Counted from the stretch's first letter, positions 1-6,307 are shown. The stretch: 6,307 bases of DNA from Flavobacteriaceae bacterium (GCA_023301205.1 JALZVC010000016.1:1-6307); one strand, 5' to 3'. A program made the numbers and translations. Notes: generated by a model from the letters alone, not told the origin.

Positions 1-860
1 ATTAAATGTACATCTCTTTGCGGAAATGGGATTTCTATGCCTCCTGCTTCAAGTCTAAATTTTATCTGTTCTATGGTGAAAGATTTAACATTCCAGAAGT
101 CTTCATTCTTCGTCCAAAACCTAACAGTTAGATTAACAGAACTGTCCGCAAGTTCATTTACAGCAACCAAAGGCATCTGTCCCTCAACATTTAATATCAA
201 ACTCTGTTCCATAAGCAGTTTTAGAAGAATCTCTTTTGCTTTTTTAATATCACTGTCATAACTGATACCAACAAGTAAGTTTTCTCGACGAATTCCCTCT
301 TCCGTGAAATTTATGATTGTATCATTAGATAATTTACCATTAGGGATTACCGCTAATTGATTTCCAGAAGTTAGTAATTTTGTAGAAATAATGGAAATTT
401 CTTTCACAGTTCCTTCAACTCCTTGGGCTTTTATAAAATGCCCAACTCTAAACGGTTTAAATAGTAAGATAAGAACCCCACCTGCAAAGTTTGCTAAAGA
501 GCCCTGCAGCGCCAGACCTATTGCTAAACTCGCTGCACCAATAACCGCAACTAAAGAAGAGGTTTGAATCCCTAATTGACCCACGACAGTGATAAACAAT
601 ATCACTTTTAAAACCGCTCCTATTAAATCTATTAAAAATTTCTGTAGCGAGACTTCTAGCTCTTTCGCCAAAAACACTTTTTTAACCAGCCTGATAATTA
701 ATTTAATGATCCACCATCCTACAACTAGAATAATAATTGCCCCTATGATATCTGGCAAATAATCAATAAATTTTTGCCCATATTTAGTACTATAGAAATC
801 AACATTACTCAACTTCTCAAAAAAATCTTGAGACTCCTTTGCTACTATTTCTTGTTGCAT
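1..860 (-). CDS. MscS-type small-conductance mechanosensitive ion channel (3' end cut by window)
   Basis: Inner-membrane channel that opens under membrane tension and releases solutes on osmotic downshock. The frame is open from an ATG at 860 down to the left edge and gives 286 residues without a stop. A short N-terminal stretch precedes TM1 (about residues 35-59, rich in I, L, V with GWW at 48-50). TM2 is about 76-97. The pore helix TM3 (about 102-135) has the Gly/Ala-rich core with ALQGSLANFAGG at 117-128, the family hallmark. The beta domain contains VIPNGKLSND (171-180), and the C-terminal alpha/beta part ends with the family motif IEIPFPQRDVHL (275-286). E. coli MscS is also 286 residues, so the stop is probably only a few codons past the edge. 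The start codon directly abuts the stop of the upstream DUF255 gene, implying co-transcription and coupled translation. Family assignment is firm; gating properties cannot be read from sequence. Confidence 0.95.
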   Translation of the reverse strand, partial: MQQEIVAKESQDFFEKLSNVDFYSTKYGQKFIDYLPDIIGAIIILVVGWWIIKLIIRLVKKVFLAKELEVSLQKFLIDLIGAVLKVILFITVVGQLGIQTSSLVAVIGAASLAIGLALQGSLANFAGGVLILLFKPFRVGHFIKAQGVEGTVKEISIISTKLLTSGNQLAVIPNGKLSNDTIINFTEEGIRRENLLVGISYDSDIKKAKEILLKLLMEQSLILNVEGQMPLVAVNELADSSVNLTVRFWTKNEDFWNVKSFTIEQIKFRLEAGGIEIPFPQRDVHL

Positions 861-2966
861 TTATTTTATTAATTTAAAAGCTTCTTCTATTTTTTCTACA
901 GGTAATTTACAGGTGTAATTTTGACAAACAAAAAGCATAGTTTCATCTTCAATAAACCTATTTAACAAGAGTGGCAAGGTATCATTTTTAATACTTGAAG
1001 CAACCAAGGTATTAGGCAGATATTTTTTTCTAAACGCTACCGCCTTTGTATTAGCTTCACTACCAACAACAGCAACCTCATAAAATGGTTTTCTGTAATT
1101 TTCTAATAAACTTAACCAGTTGGAATATCCGCTAGGATTTTGTTTAATTTCAGGCAAGACATTTTTCAACATTTGCTTTGCGGTATTTCTGAAATTTTCT
1201 TGATCAAAATGATGTGCTAATAAGAACAGATTGTTCGCCATTATTGAATTTGACGAAGCGATTACATTATCACGATACTCAATAGATCTTGAAACCAATT
1301 CTTTATCATCTGAAGAGGTGAAAAAGAACATTGAACTTTTAGAATCGTAAAATTTTTCAAAGCAATAGTCTGCTAAATCTTTTGATCTAAGTAACCATTT
1401 CTCATCTGCAGTTACCTCGTAAAGCGATATAAATCCCGAAATAACGGCAGAATAATCTTCTAAATACCCGTTAATAGAACTTTTTCCATTTTTATAACTA
1501 TGATACAAAGAACCATCTGGTTTTAGTTGATTGTCTAAAATAAACTGCGCATTTTTTAAAGCGGCTTCTAAGTATTCATTAGTACCTAAAGCGGTATACG
1601 CATCAACATATCCTTTTAACATTAATCCATTCCAGGATGTCAATGTTTTGTCATCCAGTCTTGGTTTATTTCTTTTGCCTCTATATTCTTTTAAGGTAGC
1701 TCTCCACGTTGTTTTTTTATTTCGCAAATCTTCTTCAGTAACACCAAAGTCTTTTGCAATAGTAGCAGCATCTTCATCTCTGATAAGCACATATTTTCCA
1801 TCTTCCCATTTTCCGAAGTTATTTATATTATAATATGCTGAAAAAATTTCAAAGTCTGCTCCTATTTGTTCTCTTAACTCTTGCTCCGTGTATACATAAT
1901 ATGCTCCCTCCTCTAGTTCTCCTTCTTCATCGATACTATCTGCATCTAGAGAAGAATAAAACACACCCTCAGGCGCTGTCATTTCTTCACTGATATAAAC
2001 CAGCGTCTCTTCTATTACATCTTTGTATAACTGCTTATTTGTTAATTTATAGGCATTACTATAAAGACTAACAAGCTGAGCATTGTCGTAAAGCATTTTT
2101 TCAAAATGAGGTACGTGCCATTTTTCATCTACGCTATATCTAGAAAAACCCCCGCCCACGGCATCATAAACCCCACCATAAGCCATTTGGTCTAAAGTAA
2201 ACAACACGTGCTCTTTAAGTTCGTCATCATTATTTTGCACACTGTGCCTTAAAAGATATTCGTAATTTGACGGCATCATAAATTTAGGAGCACGCTTATA
2301 ACCCCCAAAACGATGGTCAAATGAAGATTTCCAGATTTTAACAATTGATTCTAGTGGGTACTCTTTTAAATCTACATCTTCCTTATTTAGCGTAACCAGA
2401 TCTAAGCTTTTAATACCCTCCTCTAATTGTGTTGCAATCTCAAGTAATTTTTCTGGGGTATCGTTATTAATTTTTTGAATGCGCTCTAAAACATCAATCC
2501 ATTCATTTTTTTTAAAATAAGTTCCTCCCCATACTGGTCTGCCGTCGGGTAGGGCTACAACATTGAGTGGCCACCCAGCACTACCTGTCATCAATTGTAC
2601 TGCACTAATATAAATTTGATCCACATCTGGCCGTTCCTCTCGGTCTACTTTTACAGGAATAAAATTAGTATTCATAGTTGCTGCGACGAGGCTGTCTTCA
2701 AAGCTTTCGTGTTCCATAACGTGACACCAATGACAAGCAGAATAACCGATACTGATAATCATTAACTTATTTTCTTTTTTCGCCAAGTCTAAGGTCTCAT
2801 CATTCCAGGCGCTCCAATCAACAGGATTGTGGGCATGTTGCAGAAGATAAGGGCTCGTCTCTTTTATTAAATTATTGGTATACAAATGTGCTTCTTTTTT
2901 TTCTTGAGAAGAAGTACATCCTATTATTGCAAATAGTGTGACCATCAAGAACTTAAATTTTTTCAT
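861..2966 (-). CDS. DUF255 / SPATA20 (YyaL-like) thioredoxin-domain protein with lipoprotein signal
   Basis: Member of the DUF255 family (Pfam thioredoxin, DsbH-like; YyaL in bacteria, SPATA20 in animals), whose reaction is not established. The 701 residues match the usual family length. Residues 1-17 form a lipoprotein signal: MKK, a hydrophobic stretch, then lipobox IIGC with Cys17 as the lipidation site. The usual family N-terminus resumes at [21 protein letters not shown] (31-51). The thioredoxin fold follows with CHWC at 78-81 and [11 protein letters not shown] (106-116). The rest is an (alpha/alpha)6-barrel-like region resembling N-acylglucosamine 2-epimerase or glycosidase folds, with [20 protein letters not shown] (271-290), SLDADS (339-344), TSWNGLM (443-449), [10 protein letters not shown] (500-509) and a late cysteine pair C681/C686 before LPV. 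The ATG at 2966 is preceded by AAAAGAAG, a weak ribosome site. The oddity is the export signal, which would place the protein on the periplasmic side of a membrane, most likely the outer membrane since residue +2 is Thr. Family certain, location inferred. Confidence 0.93.
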   Translation of the reverse strand: MKKFKFLMVTLFAIIGCTSSQEKKEAHLYTNNLIKETSPYLLQHAHNPVDWSAWNDETLDLAKKENKLMIISIGYSACHWCHVMEHESFEDSLVAATMNTNFIPVKVDREERPDVDQIYISAVQLMTGSAGWPLNVVALPDGRPVWGGTYFKKNEWIDVLERIQKINNDTPEKLLEIATQLEEGIKSLDLVTLNKEDVDLKEYPLESIVKIWKSSFDHRFGGYKRAPKFMMPSNYEYLLRHSVQNNDDELKEHVLFTLDQMAYGGVYDAVGGGFSRYSVDEKWHVPHFEKMLYDNAQLVSLYSNAYKLTNKQLYKDVIEETLVYISEEMTAPEGVFYSSLDADSIDEEGELEEGAYYVYTEQELREQIGADFEIFSAYYNINNFGKWEDGKYVLIRDEDAATIAKDFGVTEEDLRNKKTTWRATLKEYRGKRNKPRLDDKTLTSWNGLMLKGYVDAYTALGTNEYLEAALKNAQFILDNQLKPDGSLYHSYKNGKSSINGYLEDYSAVISGFISLYEVTADEKWLLRSKDLADYCFEKFYDSKSSMFFFTSSDDKELVSRSIEYRDNVIASSNSIMANNLFLLAHHFDQENFRNTAKQMLKNVLPEIKQNPSGYSNWLSLLENYRKPFYEVAVVGSEANTKAVAFRKKYLPNTLVASSIKNDTLPLLLNRFIEDETMLFVCQNYTCKLPVEKIEEAFKLIK

Positions 2967-2974
2967 CTTCTTTT

Positions 2975-3009
2975 AAAATAAAAATACGCTTTTGGAAAAT
3001 CCAAAAGCG
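2975..3009 (-). terminator. Rho-independent terminator of the dodecin gene
   Basis: Read on the minus strand, a perfect 10-bp stem CGCTTTTGGA/TCCAAAAGCG (3009-3000 paired with 2996-2987) closes a 3-nt loop (2999-2997). It is followed by TATTTTTATTTT (2986-2975), a U-rich tract. It begins 22 bases after the dodecin stop codon. On the plus strand the stem is not followed by a T-run, so it acts on the minus strand only. Only 8 bases separate the U-tract from the ATG of the next gene. Confidence 0.88.
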
Positions 3010-3031
3010 CATGTAATATAGTAGGTTTTAA

Positions 3032-3232
3032 TTACTTTACCTCAAATGTAATCTTACAATTTACTCGGTACTCCGTTATCTTACCATCATCAACAACACA
3101 AGTTTGTTCATTCACATAACAAGACTTAATATTTTTTATACTCCTAGAAGCGTGTGTTACTGCATTTTGAGCTGCATCTTCCCAGCCTTTTTTAGAGTTT
3201 GATAATACTTCAATTACTTTTAAAATTGCCAT
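3032..3232 (-). CDS. Dodecin-family small protein, lacking the canonical flavin-contact residues
   Basis: A 66-residue protein of the dodecin family. Family members fold as a beta-alpha-beta-beta unit and assemble into a hollow dodecamer that stores riboflavin, FMN or CoA-type ligands. Visible here are beta1 (KVIEVLSNS, 5-13), the helix (WEDAAQNAVTHASRSI, 17-32), beta2 (KSCYVNEQTCVV, 36-47) and beta3 (ITEYRVNCKITFEVK, 52-66). The length and the VIEV...WEDA...ITEYRV signatures are typical. In Halobacterium dodecin, Trp36 stacks on the flavin and Gln55 hydrogen-bonds it; aligned positions here are Ser37 and Arg56, so ordinary flavin binding is doubtful. Three cysteines (38, 45, 59) lie on the strands. 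The ATG at 3232 follows an A-rich leader (TTTAAAAACAAAGAATT) without a clear Shine-Dalgarno. It is 132 bp downstream of nfu and has its own strong terminator. Family call strong; ligand unknown. Confidence 0.9.
   Translation of the reverse strand: MAILKVIEVLSNSKKGWEDAAQNAVTHASRSIKNIKSCYVNEQTCVVDDGKITEYRVNCKITFEVK
3043..3050 (-). promoter_or_regulatory. Possible Bacteroidota -7 element (TACATTTG) upstream of the DUF255 gene
   Basis: TACATTTG on the minus strand matches the Bacteroidota -7 consensus TAnnTTTG exactly. It lies in the last codons of the dodecin gene, about 77 bases before the DUF255 start. No TTG is found at the expected -33 spacing. Transcription from it would put the dodecin terminator hairpin in the DUF255 leader. 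A chance match is quite possible because the bases also encode Thr-Phe-Glu. Confidence 0.15.
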
Positions 3233-3364
3233 AATTCTTTGTTTTTAAATTAATTATTTCTGAAATGTTAATATACAAAGAATAATGGGATGCTAAAAAA
3301 AACTTCGTTAAATAGTATTGCAATGCGCTATATATTACAGGAAGTGGATACACTATTAAGAGTA
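3233..3364. other. Intergenic spacer between nfu and the dodecin gene
   Basis: This 132-bp AT-rich spacer holds no gene. On the minus strand it contains a run of eight T (3302-3295) after TAACGAAG, but only a 3-bp stem can form before it, so it is not a convincing nfu terminator. TATTCTTTG at 3284-3276 is one base longer than the -7 consensus TAnnTTTG and could be part of the dodecin promoter, giving a leader of roughly 35-40 bases; no properly spaced TTG supports it. The 8-bp palindrome ATTGCAAT at 3317-3324 is too short to interpret. Confidence 0.4.
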
Positions 3365-4285
3365 TTATCCATTTACAGCCTCCACTAGCTCTACCCTACC
3401 TTGCATCATTTCTTTTAGCATGGTCTGGATTCCATTTTTAAGTGTAACCGCAGAAGAAGGACAACCACTACAAGCTCCTTGTAAAATAACCTTTACAGTT
3501 TTTGTTTCTGGATCAAAACTATCAAAGGCAATATGACCACCATCACTAGCTACAGCAGGCTTTACATATTCATCAAGAATATCCATAATCTCATTATCAA
3601 TATCAGAATATATTTTCTTAGATTTCACATCAGTTGTTGATGCAACAGCTTTTTGTTCTTCTTTTAAAGTTTCAGAAAGCATCTCGTCTGTGAATATAGT
3701 TTTCCCATCTTCAATATAACCCCTAATAAATTCTCTTAATTGATTACTTATTTCTTCCCATTCTGCAACTTCATATTTCATAATAGAAACATAGTTATTA
3801 CTCATGAAAACCTCTTTCACAAATGGGAAGTTAAACAATGCTGTCGCTAAAGGTGCGTGCTTCGCGTCATCAATACTTTTAAACTCAAAAGTCCCGGTAA
3901 CTAGTGGTTTGTTTGCAACAAATTTTAAAACGGCAGGATTAGGTGTGGTTTCGCCATAAACAGTTACTGGAATCTTTTTCTTGTTTGAAATTTCATTCAC
4001 TACAGGTTTTCCAGAATCTATGTACTCACTTATCGATTCTGCCAATTCATCTTGAACCATTTCCCAGCTTACTATATTATATTTTTCTATCGCAATAAAA
4101 TTTTGAGAAATATAGACCGTTTTTACAAACGGAAGACAAAACAACTCCTGTGCAATAGCGCTTTGACCAGCATCATCTATATTATTAAACTCATAACTTT
4201 TAGCTTGTGTAAGGAAAGTATTTGCTACAAATTTTACAATATTTTCGTTATTTGTAGGTTGTATGATAATATTATGAGATTGCAT
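3365..4285 (-). CDS. Nfu-type Fe-S cluster carrier/scaffold with duplicated Nfu_N domain
   Basis: Cytoplasmic protein expected to carry a [4Fe-4S] cluster and deliver it to apo-proteins. In the 306-residue form, a first Nfu_N domain spans about 4-94 (IVKFVANTFL near 16-25, LPFVKTVYISQNFIAIEKY at 51-69). A second spans about 105-195 (TTPNPAVLKFVANKPL at 113-128, FPFVKEVFMSNNYVSIMKY at 153-171). A charged linker follows (about 196-230), then the NifU C-terminal domain (231-306) with YVKPAVASDGGHIAF and the cluster-binding GACSGCPSS, cysteines at 272 and 275. The frame is also open upstream through a TTG at 4312, but the ATG at 4285 is preferred: homologues start right at the first Nfu_N domain, and the typical Bacteroidota leader CAAAAAAATAAACTT precedes it. 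The first Nfu_N copy lacks the TPNP motif kept in the second, suggesting diverged roles. The two-copy layout is common in Flavobacteriia. It is transcribed divergently from the exoprotein gene. Confidence 0.94.
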   Translation of the reverse strand: MQSHNIIIQPTNNENIVKFVANTFLTQAKSYEFNNIDDAGQSAIAQELFCLPFVKTVYISQNFIAIEKYNIVSWEMVQDELAESISEYIDSGKPVVNEISNKKKIPVTVYGETTPNPAVLKFVANKPLVTGTFEFKSIDDAKHAPLATALFNFPFVKEVFMSNNYVSIMKYEVAEWEEISNQLREFIRGYIEDGKTIFTDEMLSETLKEEQKAVASTTDVKSKKIYSDIDNEIMDILDEYVKPAVASDGGHIAFDSFDPETKTVKVILQGACSGCPSSAVTLKNGIQTMLKEMMQGRVELVEAVNG

Positions 4286-4358
4286 AAGTTTATTTTTTTG
4301 CGAAAATAGCAAAACAAAACCAATGTATTCAATATATTTGAAGCCTTAAGTAACTGCT
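4286..4358. other. Divergent intergenic region between nfu and the exoprotein gene
   Basis: Both promoters must fit in 73 bp or reach into the neighbouring coding sequences. The rightward side has a clean -7 match listed separately. On the leftward side, TATTTTCG (minus strand, 4308-4301) is one mismatch from TAnnTTTG, and a TTG lies 21 bases upstream of it; this would give an nfu leader of only about 10 bases, so the assignment is weak. The proximity means the two promoters may interfere or share a regulator, but no inverted-repeat operator is visible. Confidence 0.4.
4333..4340 (+). promoter_or_regulatory. Putative Bacteroidota -7 promoter element (TATATTTG) for the exoprotein gene
   Basis: TATATTTG matches the Bacteroidota primary-sigma -7 consensus TAnnTTTG exactly and ends 18 bases before the ATG at 4359, so the leader would be only about 10-14 bases. 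The nearest upstream TTG (4298-4300) is 32 bases away, beyond the usual -33 spacing, so only half of the promoter signature is supported. Confidence 0.35.
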
Positions 4359-6307
4359 ATGAAAAGATTATTACTAACAATTTTATTGATTGCACCGTTT
4401 GTCGGCATGGCCCAAAGCATAGTGGTCGATGACCCAATGGCTCCCCAGACCAACTTTACTCCAGAACAAATGATTACTGAAGTACTCATAGGGGGTAGTG
4501 GTTGTGGTGATGTAGAATTTACTTTTTTACAAGAAAATCCAGATGGAGTTACAGATATTGACGAGCGAAGCTGGGGATATTTTGACGCTACAGGCACAAA
4601 TTTCCCGTTTGAGTCTGGAATTATACTATCTGGTGGATTTGCAAATAGCGCAGAAGGACCAAATAATAGTGCTGGAATAAGTGATGGAAATGGCGCATGG
4701 CCAGGTGATGCAGATTTACAGCAAGTACTATTTGGCTTAGATGGGAATAACTCAACGACTAATAATGCCACCGTATTTCAATTCACATTTGTCCCAGTAG
4801 TATCTGAATTATCGTTTGAATTCATCTTTGCTTCAGAGGAGTATGAGGATCAATTTGAATGTACAGACACTTTTAGAGATGGTTTTGCCTTTTTGTTAAA
4901 AGGCCCAGGAATACCAGATGATTCCGGAACTGTATTTGGAGGCACAAATATTGCTGCCGTGCCAGGTTCTGCTGGGGTAGTAGTTAATACATTATCCATA
5001 CATGATGATACTTTTACTTGTGGTTCAGAGGTGCTCGGATTAAATTTCTTTCCAGAATTATATATCAGCAATCAAGGAGCCAATAACATGAACGAAATAC
5101 AGTTTGATGGTTATACCCAAGGACTAGCTGCTATGGCTTCACTAATTCCTGGTGAGACTTATGAACTTAAAATGGTTGTGGGAGATAGAGGAGACTCTGC
5201 TTTTGACTCCGCAGTTTTTTTTAGAGAGGGGAGTTTTAACATTGGTGTTGCCCTACCAGCTGATGCTACTATTGTTTCTGGTAATGCGCCCTGTGAAGGA
5301 GAAGCATTTACTTTTGGTGTTGAAGAATCTGCACCAGGAGCTACTTTTCAATGGTCTATACAAAACCCAACCAATGGCCAATTTGATATTCTACTAGGAG
5401 AGACAAACAACACAATAACTGTCACGCAAGGAGGTGTTTATCAAATAGAAGCTTTTTTAAGTGCATCTTGTACAGCTACAGATGAAATAATTATAGAATT
5501 TGCCCAACAACCAATTGCTGTTATACCAGACATTAATAGGGAATGTGATGACGCTGCCAATGATGGCTTTGCTATATTTGATCTTACCCAAGCTAATGCG
5601 CAAATAATAAATGGGCAAAGTAATCTAGAAGTAGATTACTATGAAACAGAGCTTGATGCAATGACAGATACAAATGTTATTCCAGACCCGACCATGTATC
5701 AAAACATGGTACCCAATTTTCAAGTCTTGTTCGCGCGTCTAGAAGATATTTTTGACAACTGTTTTGATGTTATCCCTTTAGAAATCCAAGTAGATTTTGC
5801 GCCAGAAATCACCGTACCAATATCAGATTTTTTCTTGTGTGATAACGATGAAGACGGCCTAGAAGTCTTTGATTTAACTACAAAAGAAGACGAAATCTTA
5901 AATAACTTGGTTGACGTTAGCCTTATGTATTTTGAAACATTAGCAGATGCTCAGGCGGGTACTAATCCTATCCCAGACCCAACGACTTACACAAGTAGTT
6001 TCTTCACTATTTTTGTACAAGCCACAAACAACCTTGGCTGTACAACAGAAGGTAGCTTTGACCTTGTATTAGGATCTACACCTCCATTTACAGCACCTTC
6101 ACCGCTTATTGGCTGTGACATAGAAGATAACGGTACCGCAATTTTTGATCCAAATGAGAAAAATGATGATATCATTAACGGAGTGGTAGGACTGAGTGTT
6201 ACATACTTCGGAAATATGATGGATGCAGAAAATGCATCCGATCCTTTATTAATTCCTCTAACAAGTACAGGTGAAACAATCTGGGTGCGTATAGAAGATG
6301 ATATTAC
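4359..6307 (+). CDS. Secreted choice-of-anchor L domain protein with Ig-like domain and tandem repeats (3' end cut)
   Basis: Exported surface or secreted protein, probably a type IX secretion substrate; the molecular role is unknown. From the ATG at 4359 the frame stays open to the right edge, giving 649 residues. Residues 1-18 form a signal peptide (MKR, hydrophobic core, cleavage likely at GMA/QS). The choice-of-anchor L domain spans about 31-293, with TPEQMITEVLIGG (34-46), WGYFDATGTNFPFESGIILS (72-91), FEFIFASEEYEDQFEC (153-168), VPGS (201-204), FDGYTQGL (249-256), IPGETYELKMVVGD (263-276) and FDSAVFFREGSF (282-293). An Ig/PKD-like domain follows (about 297-383, Cys312 and Cys371). Three repeats then start with Cys-Asp at 396, 494 and 586. 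About 100 Asp/Glu oppose about 13 Lys/Arg. The real length is unknown; related flavobacterial proteins end in a gliding-motility/type B sorting domain, which is not visible here. The proteins are usually linked to adhesion or gliding, which is family knowledge and not shown by this sequence. Confidence 0.9.
   Translation, partial: MKRLLLTILLIAPFVGMAQSIVVDDPMAPQTNFTPEQMITEVLIGGSGCGDVEFTFLQENPDGVTDIDERSWGYFDATGTNFPFESGIILSGGFANSAEGPNNSAGISDGNGAWPGDADLQQVLFGLDGNNSTTNNATVFQFTFVPVVSELSFEFIFASEEYEDQFECTDTFRDGFAFLLKGPGIPDDSGTVFGGTNIAAVPGSAGVVVNTLSIHDDTFTCGSEVLGLNFFPELYISNQGANNMNEIQFDGYTQGLAAMASLIPGETYELKMVVGDRGDSAFDSAVFFREGSFNIGVALPADATIVSGNAPCEGEAFTFGVEESAPGATFQWSIQNPTNGQFDILLGETNNTITVTQGGVYQIEAFLSASCTATDEIIIEFAQQPIAVIPDINRECDDAANDGFAIFDLTQANAQIINGQSNLEVDYYETELDAMTDTNVIPDPTMYQNMVPNFQVLFARLEDIFDNCFDVIPLEIQVDFAPEITVPISDFFLCDNDEDGLEVFDLTTKEDEILNNLVDVSLMYFETLADAQAGTNPIPDPTTYTSSFFTIFVQATNNLGCTTEGSFDLVLGSTPPFTAPSPLIGCDIEDNGTAIFDPNEKNDDIINGVVGLSVTYFGNMMDAENASDPLLIPLTSTGETIWVRIEDDI
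5529..5822 (+). repeat. Exoprotein tandem repeat 1 (protein-level, residues 391-488)
   Basis: Begins five residues before Cys396. It shows CDDAANDGFAIFDLT (396-410), then VDYYETELDAMTD (425-437), IPDP (441-444) and a late cysteine, Cys468, before PLEIQVDF. The order and spacing of these motifs recur in the next two units, but the nucleotide sequence has diverged, so this is an old duplication. The Cys396/Cys468 pair may form a disulfide after export. Confidence 0.8.
5823..6098 (+). repeat. Exoprotein tandem repeat 2 (protein-level, residues 489-580)
   Basis: The best-preserved unit. CDNDEDGLEVFDLT (494-507) contains a DxDxDG loop as seen in calcium-binding sites. It continues with VSLMYFETLADAQAGTNPIP (520-539), DPTTY (540-544) and Cys561 before EGSFDLVL. 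Shared with repeat 1 are the CD start, the G(x)3FDLT core, the Y-(Y/F)-E-T-x-x-D-A segment, the IPDP box and a late cysteine. Confidence 0.82.
6099..6307 (+). repeat. Exoprotein tandem repeat 3, cut by the window edge (residues 581-649)
   Basis: Starts with CDIEDNGTAIFDPNE (586-600), then LSVTYFGNMMDAENASDPL (612-630) and TIWVRIEDDI (640-649) before the window ends. It keeps the CD...G(x)3FD core and the Y-F-x-x-x-x-D-A segment but has lost the IPDP box, so it is more diverged. Its late cysteine would fall just beyond the edge, and more repeats may follow. Confidence 0.75.

Noticed and set aside
37..261. Plus-strand 74-residue frame at the left edge
   Set aside because: Antisense to the conserved C-terminal domain of the MscS-type channel.
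1531..1833. Plus-strand 100-residue frame within the DUF255 gene
   Set aside because: Antisense to conserved family motifs such as TSWNGLM; a shadow of the real gene.
3295..3324. Run of eight T (minus strand) and the palindrome ATTGCAAT as an nfu terminator or operator
   Set aside because: The best stem before the T-run is only 3 bp, and an 8-bp palindrome is expected by chance at this size and composition.
4052..4309. Plus-strand 85-residue frame over the nfu start
   Set aside because: Antisense to the first Nfu_N domain; Ile/Phe/Lys-rich composition reflects AT-rich antisense DNA.
4286..4312. N-terminal extension of the Nfu protein from a TTG start at 4312
   Set aside because: The nine extra residues have no family counterpart, and the ATG at 4285 has a typical A-rich Bacteroidota leader directly before it.
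4346..4771. Minus-strand open frame of 141 residues antisense to the exoprotein start
   Set aside because: It overlaps the signal peptide and choice-of-anchor L domain on the other strand, and its Pro/Ser-rich product resembles no family.
4850..5071. Minus-strand 73-residue open frame
   Set aside because: Antisense to conserved parts of the choice-of-anchor L domain; low-complexity product without a recognisable motif.
5152..5397. Plus-strand 81-residue frame inside the exoprotein gene
   Set aside because: Shifted frame within a continuous coding region; the main frame carries the conserved residues and no frameshift is needed.
5987..6175. Minus-strand 62-residue open frame
   Set aside because: Antisense to repeats 2 and 3 of the exoprotein, with no ribosome site or family resemblance.
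1..6307. Search for a defence system, mobile element, CRISPR array, tRNA or riboswitch
   Set aside because: No direct-repeat/spacer pattern, transposase or integrase motif, cloverleaf or long structured leader was seen; every gene fits a recognised non-mobile family.

Overview
The window looks like a chromosomal segment from a marine-type Flavobacteriaceae (Bacteroidota). It is AT-rich, start codons are preceded by A-rich leaders rather than strong Shine-Dalgarno sites, and a TAnnTTTG promoter element is visible. The protein types also fit: an Nfu with a doubled N-terminal domain, a Bacteroidota-type dodecin, and a choice-of-anchor L exoprotein of the kind usually exported by the type IX secretion system. 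This taxonomic placement is inference from style and family knowledge, not from a marker gene.

The minus strand carries four genes read from right to left. They are an Fe-S cluster carrier with two Nfu_N domains plus a NifU C-terminal domain (4285 to 3365), a 66-residue dodecin-family protein (3232 to 3032), a 701-residue DUF255/SPATA20-type thioredoxin-fold protein with a lipoprotein signal (2966 to 861), and an MscS-type mechanosensitive channel (860 to beyond the left edge). A strong intrinsic terminator follows the dodecin gene and runs almost into the start codon of the DUF255 gene. The DUF255 stop codon and the channel start codon are directly adjacent, so those two genes probably form a translationally coupled pair.

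The plus strand carries one large gene, starting at 4359 and open at the right edge. It diverges from nfu across a 73-bp intergenic stretch. It encodes a signal peptide, a choice-of-anchor L domain, an Ig/PKD-like domain and at least three tandem repeats of about 92 to 98 residues, each with a CD...G...FD signature. The visible part is very acidic. Its C-terminus, where a type IX sorting domain would be expected, lies outside the window.

The genes do not read as a defence, mobile or biosynthetic system. The left side is housekeeping and stress-related (Fe-S delivery, a small storage-type protein, a lipoprotein thioredoxin fold, osmotic safety valve) and the right side is a cell-surface or secreted protein. 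No RNA genes, CRISPR arrays or insertion sequences were seen. The points most worth a second look are the repeat array with calcium-loop-like motifs, the dodecin lacking both flavin-contacting residues, the lipoprotein form of a usually soluble family, and the very tight terminator/start arrangement.
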